This document shows positions 8,561 through 17,382 of a stretch of 64,000 nt of DNA, in pieces. Location of the stretch: NCBI GenBank assembly GCA_020634455.1, contig JACKBQ010000001.1, positions 3,658,001 to 3,722,000 on the forward strand, given 5' to 3'. The position numbers and the translations under genes were made by a program. Each line of letters starts with the position of its first letter. Position 1 is the stretch's first letter. This DNA comes from Ardenticatenaceae bacterium. Lineage in GTDB: Bacteria; Chloroflexota; Anaerolineae; Promineifilales; Promineifilaceae. Under the pieces are notes generated by a model. The model had not been told where the DNA came from. It did not search any database and saw only the letters and a program-made list of their open reading frames with translations.

Positions 8561-8846
8561 ATTGAAAGCAAAATTGCAGCTAAATCGCAAAAAAGTAATG
8601 GTGAGTATTCGGATGCCAGAAGATGTGGTTGAAGACCTGAAGCGAATTGCGCCACTGTTGGGTTTTTCAGGTTATCAACCGCTGATGCGGGCTTACATTG
8701 GGCAGGGGCTGCGGGCAGATTTGGCTCGCCTGGGCGAAGAGACGGAACTGTCTCGGCTGGTGGAAAGTTTACGGCGGCAGGGGGTGAACGAGGATGTTTT
8801 GGTAACGGCCGTTGCCGAAGCCAAAGCTGAATACCGAACCGACTAA
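8547..8846 (+). CDS. brnA: BrnA-like ribbon-helix-helix antitoxin
   Basis: 99 residues from the internal ATG at 8547; a GTG at 8532 in the same frame is possible but less likely. The segment KVMVSIRMPEDVVEDLKRIA followed by SGYQPLMRAYIGQGL is a CopG/BrnA-type ribbon-helix-helix DNA-binding domain. The C-terminal 35 residues would wrap the toxin. It follows brnT with a 14-nt overlap, the usual toxin-first order of this family. It probably represses the promoter at 8225-8258 together with BrnT. Confidence 0.75.
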   Translation: MSVDKLKAKLQLNRKKVMVSIRMPEDVVEDLKRIAPLLGFSGYQPLMRAYIGQGLRADLARLGEETELSRLVESLRRQGVNEDVLVTAVAEAKAEYRTD

Positions 8847-8851
8847 ATCAT

Positions 8852-8953
8852 GTCATGCTGAACAACGTGAAGCATCCCACCGGAGCCACAATTGCGATTA
8901 GGTTGTTTTAGAGTATGAATTTGGTAGGGATTCTTCGCTGCGCTCAGAAAGAC
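8852..8953. repeat. MITE-like inverted-repeat element, copy 1
   Basis: Begins GTCATGCTGAACAACGTGAA and AGCATCCCACC; ends with the inverse GGTAGGGATTCTTCGCTGCG then TCAGAAAGAC. Same family as 11114-11190. No coding capacity. Confidence 0.7.
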
Positions 8954-9102
8954 AAATGTGTGTGGTTTTGTTGGGAGATGATGCGGGTGTGGAGGGAAAC
9001 GGCCGTTGCCGAAGCAAAAAAACTACACAGACTAAATCCCCTTGGCTCTCCGAACTAAGACCTGTTGTTTTAAAAGTTTTTACAGCAATGCAGACAATTA
9101 GT

Positions 9103-10059
9103 TTAAGCTCTAATGATTTTCTGGTGCTTTTTCAGCCGTTTTGAGAAGACCTGTTTGAATTTTAACAAGCGCTCAATCATCCAAGCTCTGATCGCAACTA
9201 ACACTTCCTTATCGTCATCAATTGACCCTGGACGATAAATTGCGATGCGGGAGGCTCTTTTCTCATCTAACCTTTCCCATGTGAATGTCTCACCAAATTC
9301 TTCTTCAATGAGGTTTTTATTTTCCATGAAATTGTCAAAAAGAAGCTTGTTTTTATCAAAATCTCCCAGATCAATGTAAAGTTCAACTCTTGCCTGAGCT
9401 CCTTGCCCAAAAGAAGCCCCATAAGTTACGCCAGCATGCCCCGATGCAAACGAATACCAATTTTGGGGTTGGCCTATTTTCGCCCCTGTAAACCGATGGT
9501 TTTCACGGAGCTCGTCTATCAAATTTTGGAAAAACTCCTTGTAAGCCTCTCCTCTTGGAGAAATAGAATTTTCAGTTCGTTTGCGTTGCGTTTTTTGCCA
9601 TTCATTGGGAAATACAATCGGTTTAAAGTTGAAAGCGGGTTTTGAAAAATCAATTTTTAGAACTTCGACTACGACCCCAAAAAAATGCGTTTCAGAATCG
9701 GTACGTTGGTTTAGCCATTCTAAGGCTTGCCGATGTTCATCACGAATAGTTTCTGCAATCCAAATAACTGTAGATGCGTCAAAGCCAGATGCATAGGTTA
9801 ATAATTTGCCAAGGTGATCATGATCCGTTCGGCTTAGTTGATTTTCAATAATAACTATTTTGCCTGTTCCTAAATCTTTTGCTAGGAGGTCTAGTGAGAA
9901 ATCGCCAACATTAGCTTCTCTTTGAGTCAGCTCAAGCTCTAGTCCTAATGAATCACCAAGTTCTTGAATATGCTCTGCCAACCAGGGAGTAAAATCCTTA
10001 GCTTCATTTTTCCAAATATCACGTAATTCTAGCCGTTGCAGGATGCCGAAAGATGTCAT
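9103..10059 (-). CDS. DUF4268 protein, PD-(D/E)xK nuclease-like
   Basis: 318 residues. The N-terminal half has the nuclease-like core: ELTQREANVGDFSLDLLAKD, then KIVIIENQLSRTDHDHLGKL, with Asp and Glu-x-Gln in the positions of a PD-(D/E)xK fold. The C-terminal half (from about 175) is the DUF4268 region (FQNLIDELRENHRF, ARVELYIDLGDFDKNKLLF). DUF4268 proteins are often found with restriction or defence loci; the actual role is unknown. The gene is clearly more AT-rich than its neighbours and contains no ACGGCCGT, which suggests recent transfer. It lies between two copies of one inverted-repeat element. Confidence 0.8.
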   Translation of the reverse strand: MTSFGILQRLELRDIWKNEAKDFTPWLAEHIQELGDSLGLELELTQREANVGDFSLDLLAKDLGTGKIVIIENQLSRTDHDHLGKLLTYASGFDASTVIWIAETIRDEHRQALEWLNQRTDSETHFFGVVVEVLKIDFSKPAFNFKPIVFPNEWQKTQRKRTENSISPRGEAYKEFFQNLIDELRENHRFTGAKIGQPQNWYSFASGHAGVTYGASFGQGAQARVELYIDLGDFDKNKLLFDNFMENKNLIEEEFGETFTWERLDEKRASRIAIYRPGSIDDDKEVLVAIRAWMIERLLKFKQVFSKRLKKHQKIIRA

Positions 10060-10091
10060 GTTAAAGTCACTTTGCTTTTATTAACAAATGG

Positions 10092-11069
10092 TCATAGCAG
10101 CTTATCCACAAAGGCGGGCAGCGCCGCCGCGCCGCCAGTGTGCCAGAACAGTACGCTTTGCCCGCGCGTAAACGCCCCCCAGCGGATCAAATCAATCAGG
10201 CCGCCCATGGCGCGCCCGGTGTAGACCGGATCGAGCAAAATGCCCTCCAGCTGGGCCACCATCTGAATCGCTTCCCGCTCGGTGTCGCCCACCATTGCGT
10301 AGCCATCGCCCAAGTAATCGTCGTTCACCTCCACCCGGTTGGCAATGGAGACGTTGCTAATGCCCAAATGCGTGGCCGTGGCCGTAGCCAGCGCCGATAC
10401 CTGCATCTGCAAATCCTCGGCGGGATGATCGACGCTGATGCCCAAAATCTGCCCGCGAAAGCCGTACGCTTCTGCTCCCAGCACGATGCCCGCGTGGGTG
10501 CCGCCGCTGCTGCTGGCAAAGACGATAAAATCAATGTTGATGCTGGCGGCGGTAAGCTGGCTCATCAATTCCTGCATGGCCAACACGTAGCTGGCGGCCC
10601 CCATCACGTTGGAGCCGCCCAGCGGAATGATGTACGGTTTGTGCCCCATCACCCGGTGCTCGTTGGCCACTTCGGCAATCACTTCATGACGGGGACGGTC
10701 GCCTGTCCAGTACAGATGGGCACCCAGCAGCTTGTCTAGCAGCAGGTTGCCCTGCATCTGGCTTTGCGGTTCGCCACGCAGCACCAGACTGCATCCCAGC
10801 CCAAAATGAGCGGCGGCAGCGGCCGTTTGTCGGCAATGGTTGCTCTGCGGTGCGCCAGTGGTAATGAGATGGTCGCAGCCCTGCACCAGCGCATCGGCCA
10901 CCAAGAATTCCAGTTTGCGGGTTTTATTGCCACCCGTCGCCAGCCCGGTCTGGTCGTCCCGCTTCATGTAAATATCTGGGCCGCCCAGATGTTTGCTGAG
11001 CCGGTCCAGTTTTTCTAACGGGGTGGGCAAAAAGGCAAGTGGTTTTTTGTCAGGATAATTCACATTCAT
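10092..11069 (-). CDS. D-cysteine desulfhydrase / ACC deaminase family PLP enzyme
   Basis: 325 residues from the ATG at 11069 (MNVNYPDKKPLAF); an upstream in-frame ATG adds only a non-conserved dozen residues. A fold-type II PLP enzyme: MKRDDQTGLATGGNKTRKLE contains the Schiff-base lysine and GAPQSNHCRQTAAAA the cofactor-binding serine region. FASSSGGTHAG provides the phosphate loop. Family members turn D-cysteine into pyruvate, sulfide and ammonia, or open 1-aminocyclopropane-1-carboxylate. The two cannot be separated by eye, but the overall spacing fits DcyD better. Confidence 0.85.
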   Translation of the reverse strand: MNVNYPDKKPLAFLPTPLEKLDRLSKHLGGPDIYMKRDDQTGLATGGNKTRKLEFLVADALVQGCDHLITTGAPQSNHCRQTAAAAAHFGLGCSLVLRGEPQSQMQGNLLLDKLLGAHLYWTGDRPRHEVIAEVANEHRVMGHKPYIIPLGGSNVMGAASYVLAMQELMSQLTAASINIDFIVFASSSGGTHAGIVLGAEAYGFRGQILGISVDHPAEDLQMQVSALATATATHLGISNVSIANRVEVNDDYLGDGYAMVGDTEREAIQMVAQLEGILLDPVYTGRAMGGLIDLIRWGAFTRGQSVLFWHTGGAAALPAFVDKLL

Positions 11070-11113
11070 GGGGCCGATTATAGCTTTAGAGCGGAAAGAC
11101 CACAATTGTAATT

Positions 11114-11190
11114 GTCATTCTGAATGGAGCGCAGCGCAATGAAGAATCCCATTCAGCTTGGTTGGGATGCTTCACTTCGTTCAGCATGAC
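11114..11190. repeat. MITE-like inverted-repeat element, copy 2
   Basis: GTCATTCTGAATGGAGCGCA ... GAAGAATCCC pairs with GGGATGCTTC ... TTCAGCATGAC. The flanks AATT/AATT extend the symmetry. It lies between the PLP enzyme and the STAND regulator. Confidence 0.75.
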
Positions 11191-11244
11191 AATTATAAAA
11201 TGCAGTTTTTCTGCTCGTTTCTACGCTCCGCGTGGAACGAGGGT

Positions 11245-14200
11245 TTAGCGAATGGTTTCGTAGAGTTGAACGGTGGCGGGGGCGGGCTGCACGCCGAGCC
11301 CGGCTTGCAGGGCGGCTTCGCAGCGCTGAAAGGTGCGCAGCGCCTGGACGCGGTTGCCCGTGGCGATGTGGGCCTGCATCAGCAGGCGATAGGCATTTTC
11401 CCAGCAGTCGTCTTGCTGCAAAATGGTTTGGCAATGGCTGATGACCGTTTCCCACTGCTGCTGATCGGCGTGCCATTGGGCCAGCCGGTCGGCGGCGTGC
11501 AGGTAGCGGGCGCGCAGGCGCTCTCGTTCTTCGTGGGACCAGTTTTCGTAGGGGTAGGCTTGCAGGTAGTCGCCTTCGTAGAGGGCAACGGCCGTTTCAT
11601 ACGCCCCAATCGCTTGCCCCACATCCTTTTGATAAAGCTGGTCGCCTATGGTGATGTTTTGCTCAAAGACGGCCGTATCTAACCAAATATCCGCCTCTTC
11701 CCGCAGACCGTACCGGCTGCCGTCGCGCACCACAAACGCCGACGGCGCGTTTCGCTTCCGGTTCGGCTCTAACACCGAACACATCGCGCTGAACGCAATT
11801 TTAAAGTCGCGGACCGCGCCGTCCGGGTCCAGCTCCGGCCACAGCATTTCCGCGATTTGGTCCCGATGCAGCAGCGTGCCCCGGTGCGTAATGAGCAGTT
11901 GCAGCAGTTGGCGCGCCTTTTTGCGTCGCCACGCCTTGCTGGGCAGCTCCTCATCCCCCAGCCAGATGCGGAACGGCCCCAGCGTTTGGATGCGCAGCTG
12001 GAAGCCGGGATGCAGCTCTAGCTGGGTTAGCCCTAGCTGCGCCAGGATAGCCTCGGCAACGGCCGTTTGCGGGCAATGGTCACGGGCAAACAGCAGCAGC
12101 GGCACCAGCGCACGTGGGTCGGGTGGCCCCAGCAGCGTGCGTCGGGTGAACAAAAAGTCGTACTGGTGGTGGCTGATCAGCGGCAGTAGATCGTCCAAAT
12201 CGCGCTTGAGGCGCGTCTCGTCCCCGGTTTGGTACCAGAGCAGGCAGCGCCAGAGGCGAACGGCCGTTTCGCCAAAAACATCGCTGCAATCATGAAAACC
12301 GGTGCCCGCCTGCGCCAGCCATTCGTTCGCTTCGCGCACCAGACCCAGCAGCGTGTATGTCGCCCCCATCGTCAGGCGAATGCCCATCTCCACCCACTCG
12401 TCGCCGTGCAGGCGGGCCAGGGCAATGCCTTCGCGGGCATAGTTCAGCGCCGTCTCGTGGTCGCCGGGGAAGCCATGCGCCTGGCACAACCCCCAAAACG
12501 CCTCGATTTTCAGGCGCGGCACCTCCATCTGCTCGCTCATTTCAATCGCCTTTTGGAACGATTGGCGCGCCTGCTCGTACCCATACTCGTTTTTGTGCAG
12601 CATCCAGGCGTGCCCCTGGCGGCTTTGGCCAACGGCCGTAATAAAATCAGAGTTTAGCTCACGACCTCGTTTGATGGCGGAAACGGCCGTGCTTAACGCC
12701 ATCTCCGCCTCGCCCTGGTAGGCCAAAATCAGCGAAAGCAGCAGCAACGTTTCCCGGTGAGCACGTGGGCGCAGAACCGGCGCTTGCTCCTCTTGCTGCG
12801 CCTGTGCTGCCAAAATTTCCCGCGCTTCCGCCAATCGGCCCGTGCGCAGCAGTAGCCGCACCGGCAGTTCGGCCGGGCCATGTCCTTGGTCGCGTAATGT
12901 TTGCGCCTGCGCCTGATAATCTTCTGCCTCGCGCATGCGCCCCTGGTTGAGCATGTTTTCCGCCAGCAGCTCCAGCAGTCGTGCCTGGCTCTCGCGGTCG
13001 TCTTGCCCATCGGAGAGGCGTAACGCTTCTTGCAGCAATTCCTCGCCCTTGGTGGGGTTCACCGTGTCCAGATAAACCCGCGCCTGCCCGCGCAGCGCCC
13101 GACCAATGCCGCGACGGTCGCTTTGGGCGCGGCTGCGCTGCTCCGCCTGCTGGTACCAGCCCAGCGCCTCGTCGAAGCGGGAGTGTAGGCGGGTGATGTC
13201 GCCGAGGTAGATGAGCAGGGCGGGGTAGTGGGCCAAAATTTCGGGGGGCAGGCGACCAATCCAGCCCGCCAGTGTGTCCAATCGGCCCAAACGGACCAAA
13301 CGGCGACCCAAGGTGGTGAGGAGAACGGCCGTTTTCTCAAATGCGCCCGCCGCCAGCAAATGGTAAATCGCTTCCTCGTCTTCACCTTGCTGCTGGAAAA
13401 TGGTGGCGGCCTGCTGATGCAGGTTGTCCGCCTCGTCGCTGGTTAGCTGGCTCAGCAGCAGTTCGCGGAAAAGATGGTGGTAGCGCACAAAGCCGTTGCC
13501 CAAATTGACGACAAACAGCCCTTTTTCCAACAGGTAGCGCAGCAGCTGCTGGCTGTCCTGGCGGCGGCGCAGCTGGTTGCAGAGGGGGGTGGTCATTTCG
13601 CGGAGAACGGCCGTTTCCCGCAAAAACGCCTGGATATCTTCTGGCTGTTGGTTCAGCACCTCCTGCGCCAAAAACTGGAACAGATCGCTGGCCGAGCCAG
13701 AAAGCTGCGTCAGCGCCTGCGCCAGCGACGCGCCACCATCCCGCTGCAAGCGTTGCCAGATCAAATGCAGGGCAATCGGCCACCCTTCGATGCGGCTGAT
13801 TACCATCGTGGCCTGCTCCAGCGAGAGGGCATGGCCGTACGTCTCGCGGAACAGGGCATCAATTTCGCCAGGGGTGAAGGCCAGCTCATCCTGGCCAATT
13901 TCCAGCACTTGCCCCTTCACCCGCCAGGTCAGCAGTGAGGGCAGCGACAGCGGGTAGCGGGTGGCTAAAATGATGTGCAAATTGTCCGGAGCCAGGCCGA
14001 TGAGCCGATCCAGAATGCGCATTGGTTCACTGCTGTCGTTGATCAGATGCACGTCGTCCAGCACCAAAAAGGTGGGCTGGTCTAGTTTTTGGGCGAGTTC
14101 GTTGATAAGGTGGTCAATAACGGCCGTCCAGCTTGGCCCCTGCCGCTGCTGCCCCCACGCCTCCAAAGCCGCCAACGGCGCATCGGATAAATTGGGCAGG

Positions 14201-14487
14201 GCAATGCCAAAGCCGTGCAGCAGGTGCAGCAAAAACGGTTGGGCGTCGCTGTCTTCTGCTTCTACACGGTACCAGACAAAGCGAAACGCATCCTGCTGGC
14301 TGGAGGCCAACGCCGCCAGCGCCGTGCTTTTGCCGTATCCCGTACCCGCCTGCACGAGCGTCAGGCGGTGATTTTGCGCCGCCAGCAGCCGCTGCATAAT
14401 GCGCTGCCGGGGCAGCGTGTGCTGTGCCGGGCGTGGCGGAACAAGTTTGGTGCGCACAATGATGCTTTGCGGGTACATAGGGTGCAT
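11245..14487 (-). CDS. MalT-like STAND ATPase regulator with C-terminal OmpR-type HTH and BTAD
   Basis: About 1080 residues; the start may be 14487 or 14478, with no clear Shine-Dalgarno for either. The N-terminus is MalT-like (SIIVRTKLVPPRPAQHTLPR) and has the P-loop GTGYGKST. A Walker B-like FLVLDDVHLI follows, then TPR-like repeats (about 390-800). Near residue 840 a winged-helix DNA-binding domain begins (KKARQLLQLLITHRGTLLHR, DQIAEMLWPELDPDGAVRDF), and the last about 135 residues are a bacterial transcriptional activator domain. Such proteins sense a ligand through the TPR region and activate transcription. The DNA-binding domain is at the C-terminal side, the reverse of the regulator at 58072. 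No target is evident. Confidence 0.85.
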   Translation of the reverse strand: MHPMYPQSIIVRTKLVPPRPAQHTLPRQRIMQRLLAAQNHRLTLVQAGTGYGKSTALAALASSQQDAFRFVWYRVEAEDSDAQPFLLHLLHGFGIALPNLSDAPLAALEAWGQQRQGPSWTAVIDHLINELAQKLDQPTFLVLDDVHLINDSSEPMRILDRLIGLAPDNLHIILATRYPLSLPSLLTWRVKGQVLEIGQDELAFTPGEIDALFRETYGHALSLEQATMVISRIEGWPIALHLIWQRLQRDGGASLAQALTQLSGSASDLFQFLAQEVLNQQPEDIQAFLRETAVLREMTTPLCNQLRRRQDSQQLLRYLLEKGLFVVNLGNGFVRYHHLFRELLLSQLTSDEADNLHQQAATIFQQQGEDEEAIYHLLAAGAFEKTAVLLTTLGRRLVRLGRLDTLAGWIGRLPPEILAHYPALLIYLGDITRLHSRFDEALGWYQQAEQRSRAQSDRRGIGRALRGQARVYLDTVNPTKGEELLQEALRLSDGQDDRESQARLLELLAENMLNQGRMREAEDYQAQAQTLRDQGHGPAELPVRLLLRTGRLAEAREILAAQAQQEEQAPVLRPRAHRETLLLLSLILAYQGEAEMALSTAVSAIKRGRELNSDFITAVGQSRQGHAWMLHKNEYGYEQARQSFQKAIEMSEQMEVPRLKIEAFWGLCQAHGFPGDHETALNYAREGIALARLHGDEWVEMGIRLTMGATYTLLGLVREANEWLAQAGTGFHDCSDVFGETAVRLWRCLLWYQTGDETRLKRDLDDLLPLISHHQYDFLFTRRTLLGPPDPRALVPLLLFARDHCPQTAVAEAILAQLGLTQLELHPGFQLRIQTLGPFRIWLGDEELPSKAWRRKKARQLLQLLITHRGTLLHRDQIAEMLWPELDPDGAVRDFKIAFSAMCSVLEPNRKRNAPSAFVVRDGSRYGLREEADIWLDTAVFEQNITIGDQLYQKDVGQAIGAYETAVALYEGDYLQAYPYENWSHEERERLRARYLHAADRLAQWHADQQQWETVISHCQTILQQDDCWENAYRLLMQAHIATGNRVQALRTFQRCEAALQAGLGVQPAPATVQLYETIR

Positions 14488-14589
14488 TGTAGCCAGCAGG
14501 TAACCGGCGGGCAAACCGTTGTCTAAGTTGTTTGTTTGGGTGGTGGATAGTGCGGTTGGGGAACGGCCGTTGCCCCGATTAATGTTGTT

Positions 14590-15351
14590 CTAGCTGGATG
14601 GTTGCTCTTGTTGTTTTGCTTCTTGCCAAGTGCCAAAATAGTCTAGAACATGAGAAAGTGCAGAGCAGGCAATAATTCCGGTTAGCACGCAGAGAAACGT
14701 AACGGTTTCATTGCCGAAACTCTCTAGCCAGGCTTTTTGCCCTCTTTCTGCCATATGAATAATCGTACTTGATAGTTGGTGACCCACAGTGGCACCCAAA
14801 ATCGCAAACGCGATGATGGGCGATTTTTTAACTGTCCAATGCGCAACCAGAAATACCAAAAACAGGATCGTGCCAGCTATTAAGGTCGTCGGCCAGGATT
14901 CAATTATGGAGTGGAGCAGAAACAACCACACGATGCTCATGAAGGCGAAAACGAGTATGTTCCCAATTTTTTTAAGAGTGGGACCAGGTTTGGGAAGGGG
15001 AATTTTTGGTTCGACAAGCGTTGCAGCTGGCCCCAGAAAGCCGGCCAGGAAAACGCCTAAAGGTAGATTGAATACGGCCGTTAACGCACCACCTATAAAA
15101 TAAGCCCAAGTTGCACTGCGCAAGGCAATATGTTGTGGCGAACGGGCCGTTTGAAACCGGCTAAAAACCCACTTCCCCAGCAGCAACGCTGGGAAGCCTG
15201 CGCCAATGCCACCTAACAACCACTTAACCAGGCCCCATTCCGCCGGAACCATGAACCCCAAAATTAAAAACACTAGATGTAAAAAAGAAAGGAGTAACAA
15301 AAAAAGTTCCTGAGAAAAGGAAGTGTTGTGGATTTTAGTTGACTTTTCCAT
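14590..15351 (-). CDS. Hypothetical polytopic membrane protein
   Basis: 253 residues with six to seven hydrophobic segments: LFLLLLSFLHLVFLILGFMV, WLLGGIGAGFPALLLG, AYFIGGALTAVFNLPLGVF, GNILVFAFMSIVWLFLLHSI, then TLIAGTILFLVFLVAHWTV, SPIIAFAILGATVGHQL and VTFLCVLTGIIACSALSHVL. The N-terminus is cytoplasmic by the positive-inside rule, and the C-terminal tail is polar (FGTWQEAKQQEQPSS). I do not recognise the family. A weak purine-rich stretch precedes the ATG. Confidence 0.6.
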   Translation of the reverse strand: MEKSTKIHNTSFSQELFLLLLSFLHLVFLILGFMVPAEWGLVKWLLGGIGAGFPALLLGKWVFSRFQTARSPQHIALRSATWAYFIGGALTAVFNLPLGVFLAGFLGPAATLVEPKIPLPKPGPTLKKIGNILVFAFMSIVWLFLLHSIIESWPTTLIAGTILFLVFLVAHWTVKKSPIIAFAILGATVGHQLSSTIIHMAERGQKAWLESFGNETVTFLCVLTGIIACSALSHVLDYFGTWQEAKQQEQPSS

Positions 15352-15571
15352 AGGGGTTTTCTTCCTGTCAGATTGAGCGAACTAAAGCCTGAATATTGTG
15401 ATGGTACCTCCCCCCATTGTCAAGAGGTTTTGAAGAATTGAAGAAAATATGGCTGGACGGTTGCTTTCATCTGTTACAACAATTTGCTAACTTTTGCGTA
15501 TTGCTTGTTACAAATTTTAATAGGAACCAACATTATTCAAAAAGAATGCCTGGAAAGTAAGGTGGGTAAAA

Positions 15572-15964
15572 ATGAAAAAGACAGATTTTACAGATGTGGA
15601 AAAACACGTAACCGTGTTGGGCTGGTTGCATATTGGCATGAACCTGTTCATGCTTTTTATTGGTGTGGTACTGTTTTTTATTTTGATAGGCGCAGGCTTG
15701 CTATCTGCCGATGGTGAGGCGATGAGCATTTTGGCCATTGTAGGCACCTTTGTTCTGGGGGTGATGGTGGTTGTGGCCATCCCCGGCATCGTGGCTGGGT
15801 GGGGATTGCTTAAACGCAAATCATGGGCGCGGCTCTTGGCGCTAGTCATTGGCGTTTTGAGCTTGATGAACATCCCATTTGGCACGATTTTAGGCGTGTA
15901 TACGCTGTGGGCCTTGTTGTTACATGAAGATGCTTCTGACTATTTTCAGTTGGCCTCGGCTTGA
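15572..15964 (+). CDS. Small four-helix membrane protein, unknown function
   Basis: 130 residues. After a polar N-terminus (MKKTDFTDVEKHVTVLGWLH) come four hydrophobic segments; the loop LLKRKSWARLLALVIGVL is the Arg/Lys-rich turn seen in a widespread family of small Chloroflexota and Planctomycetes membrane proteins. No catalytic motif. It is transcribed alone and ends at a clear terminator 27 nt downstream. AAGGTGGG lies just before the ATG as ribosome-binding site. Confidence 0.7.
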   Translation: MKKTDFTDVEKHVTVLGWLHIGMNLFMLFIGVVLFFILIGAGLLSADGEAMSILAIVGTFVLGVMVVVAIPGIVAGWGLLKRKSWARLLALVIGVLSLMNIPFGTILGVYTLWALLLHEDASDYFQLASA

Positions 15965-15983
15965 AACTGGCTCAAATTTCATT

Positions 15984-16023
15984 AAAAAAAAGCCTGTCGC
16001 CAAAGTACGACAGGCTTTTTTGT
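15984..16023 (+). terminator. Intrinsic terminator, probably bidirectional
   Basis: Stem AGCCTGTCG / CGACAGGCT (15991-15999, 16008-16016). Seven A lie before it and a run of T after it, so it can serve the plus-strand membrane gene and also the minus-strand hydrolase gene ending at 16118. Confidence 0.9.
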
Positions 16024-16117
16024 TGTGTTGGTCGTTTGTAGAAAGATTTGTGGAAAAGCGGGACAAGCCACGTCGCAAAATCGCTGTTCTGTTTGTAGAG
16101 AACTTTCTGTGGTTTGC

Positions 16118-17164
16118 TTAGCCTGCTAGGTGGCCATGAAACGCTGCGTTGAACGCTGCTGGCTGTTCCAGATACGGCGAATGACCTGCATCTTCAATGA
16201 CTTCTTCCCGATAGCTGCCACCGTTGGCGGCGTAGCTGTCTAGCACGGCGCGGGTTTGGGCCAGCATTGGCTGTGGTGGGCAGACCTCATCGCCGGGCCA
16301 GCCAGGTACAGCGCCCATGTGCCCTAGCGCTGCCAGATCGAACATTGCATAGTCTGAAACAATGAGATCATCTGCGCCGCGTACCCACAAAATGGGCGGT
16401 TTGGGGTTTATGTTGGTCAGAGCGCTGGCGTCAAAATATTTGCGGTTGAATGCGGGTAGCACGCCCTTGTCGCCAGGGGCGGCACCGGGCCAATTGGTGG
16501 ATGGTACTGCATTGCCAGGATAATGCTCGTCGCCGATTTTGGTGGTGAGCATGGAAGCGACCAATTCATCCTCTCGCGGGGAAATGAAAGGTGGCTTTAC
16601 ATAAAAACCGCGCAGCACATTGCGGGGGGACATGGGATTTTCCAGGCCGCTTTCGCCGTTAGCCAGCAGTTGTACAAATTCAGGGTTAATGCCGCTGGGT
16701 GCACCATCGTTGAAGGTCATAGCCCCATCGGCCCCTTTGGAGCCGCCGTAGCCATAAGGTGAAACCGGGTCTACCAGGGTGATGGAGAGCAGGTCAGCTG
16801 CATGGTTGATGGCGTAAAGCATGACGATGCCGCCGCCCATGCTGTGCCCTACGATGTGGTGTTTGCCCAGACTCATTGTCTCGACTACGGCGTGAACGTC
16901 GGCGGCCCAGTCGGCCATGCCGGTGGCCCCGTTGATGGGCAGCGGTTCGGTATCGCCATAGCCGCGCAAATCAATGGCGATGCCGCGATAGCCATCGGGT
17001 AAGGCAAGCATGGTTTCTTCCCAGAAGGTAGCGGATGAGACGTTGCCATGCACAAAGACAACGGCCGTTCCCGCAGTTGGGCCGCTAGACAGGACGTGTG
17101 CCTTCAGGCGATTGGTTTGGATCATTTGTGAGGTAATGCCGGGCAAAGTTGGAACCGTAGACAT
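16118..17164 (-). CDS. Alpha/beta hydrolase
   Basis: 348 residues from ATG 17164, with AAAGGAGAA upstream; a TTG two codons earlier is an alternative. It has the alpha/beta-hydrolase fold: oxyanion loop VVFVHGNVSSATFWEE, GYRGIAIDLRGYGDTE, and nucleophile elbow HHIVGHSMGGGIVMLY with the catalytic Ser. The acid lies in ILWVRGADDLIVSD and the His in DAGHSPYLEQP. All three catalytic residues are present. It could be an esterase, epoxide hydrolase-like enzyme or lactonase; the long cap region (about 160-255) does not match a subfamily I can name. Monocistronic. Confidence 0.85.
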   Translation of the reverse strand: MSTVPTLPGITSQMIQTNRLKAHVLSSGPTAGTAVVFVHGNVSSATFWEETMLALPDGYRGIAIDLRGYGDTEPLPINGATGMADWAADVHAVVETMSLGKHHIVGHSMGGGIVMLYAINHAADLLSITLVDPVSPYGYGGSKGADGAMTFNDGAPSGINPEFVQLLANGESGLENPMSPRNVLRGFYVKPPFISPREDELVASMLTTKIGDEHYPGNAVPSTNWPGAAPGDKGVLPAFNRKYFDASALTNINPKPPILWVRGADDLIVSDYAMFDLAALGHMGAVPGWPGDEVCPPQPMLAQTRAVLDSYAANGGSYREEVIEDAGHSPYLEQPAAFNAAFHGHLAG

Positions 17165-17317
17165 AGACAAAAATTCTCCTTTGTGGGTTTTGTCGGGTAA
17201 GGTGACATAGTTTTACAACAGAATGGTTACCAGATGGTAGCAATTATTTGTTGCTGTGCACAAAGTTGAGGATGTCTTGGGTAAAGTTGGGCTGCGGAAG
17301 CTATGAATCAGCAGACA

Positions 17318-17350
17318 GCCATCGCGTCAATGCCTAAGTGGCGCGATGGC
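17318..17350. repeat. Short inverted repeat downstream of the epimerase gene
   Basis: GCCATCGCG and CGCGATGGC (17318-17326, 17342-17350) form a hairpin 33 nt past the stop of the minus-strand epimerase gene. There is no T-run, so termination would be weak or Rho-dependent. The rest of 17171-17382 shows no gene. Confidence 0.5.
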
Positions 17351-17382
17351 TGCGCTGGTTTCTTTGAAAAATAGGTGACGGG

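Noticed and set aside
17210..17300. Short minus-strand frame encoding QPNFTQDILNFVHSNK, like the end of a hydrolase
   Set aside because: Stops lie directly upstream and no homologous body is present; could be a remnant but too short to call.
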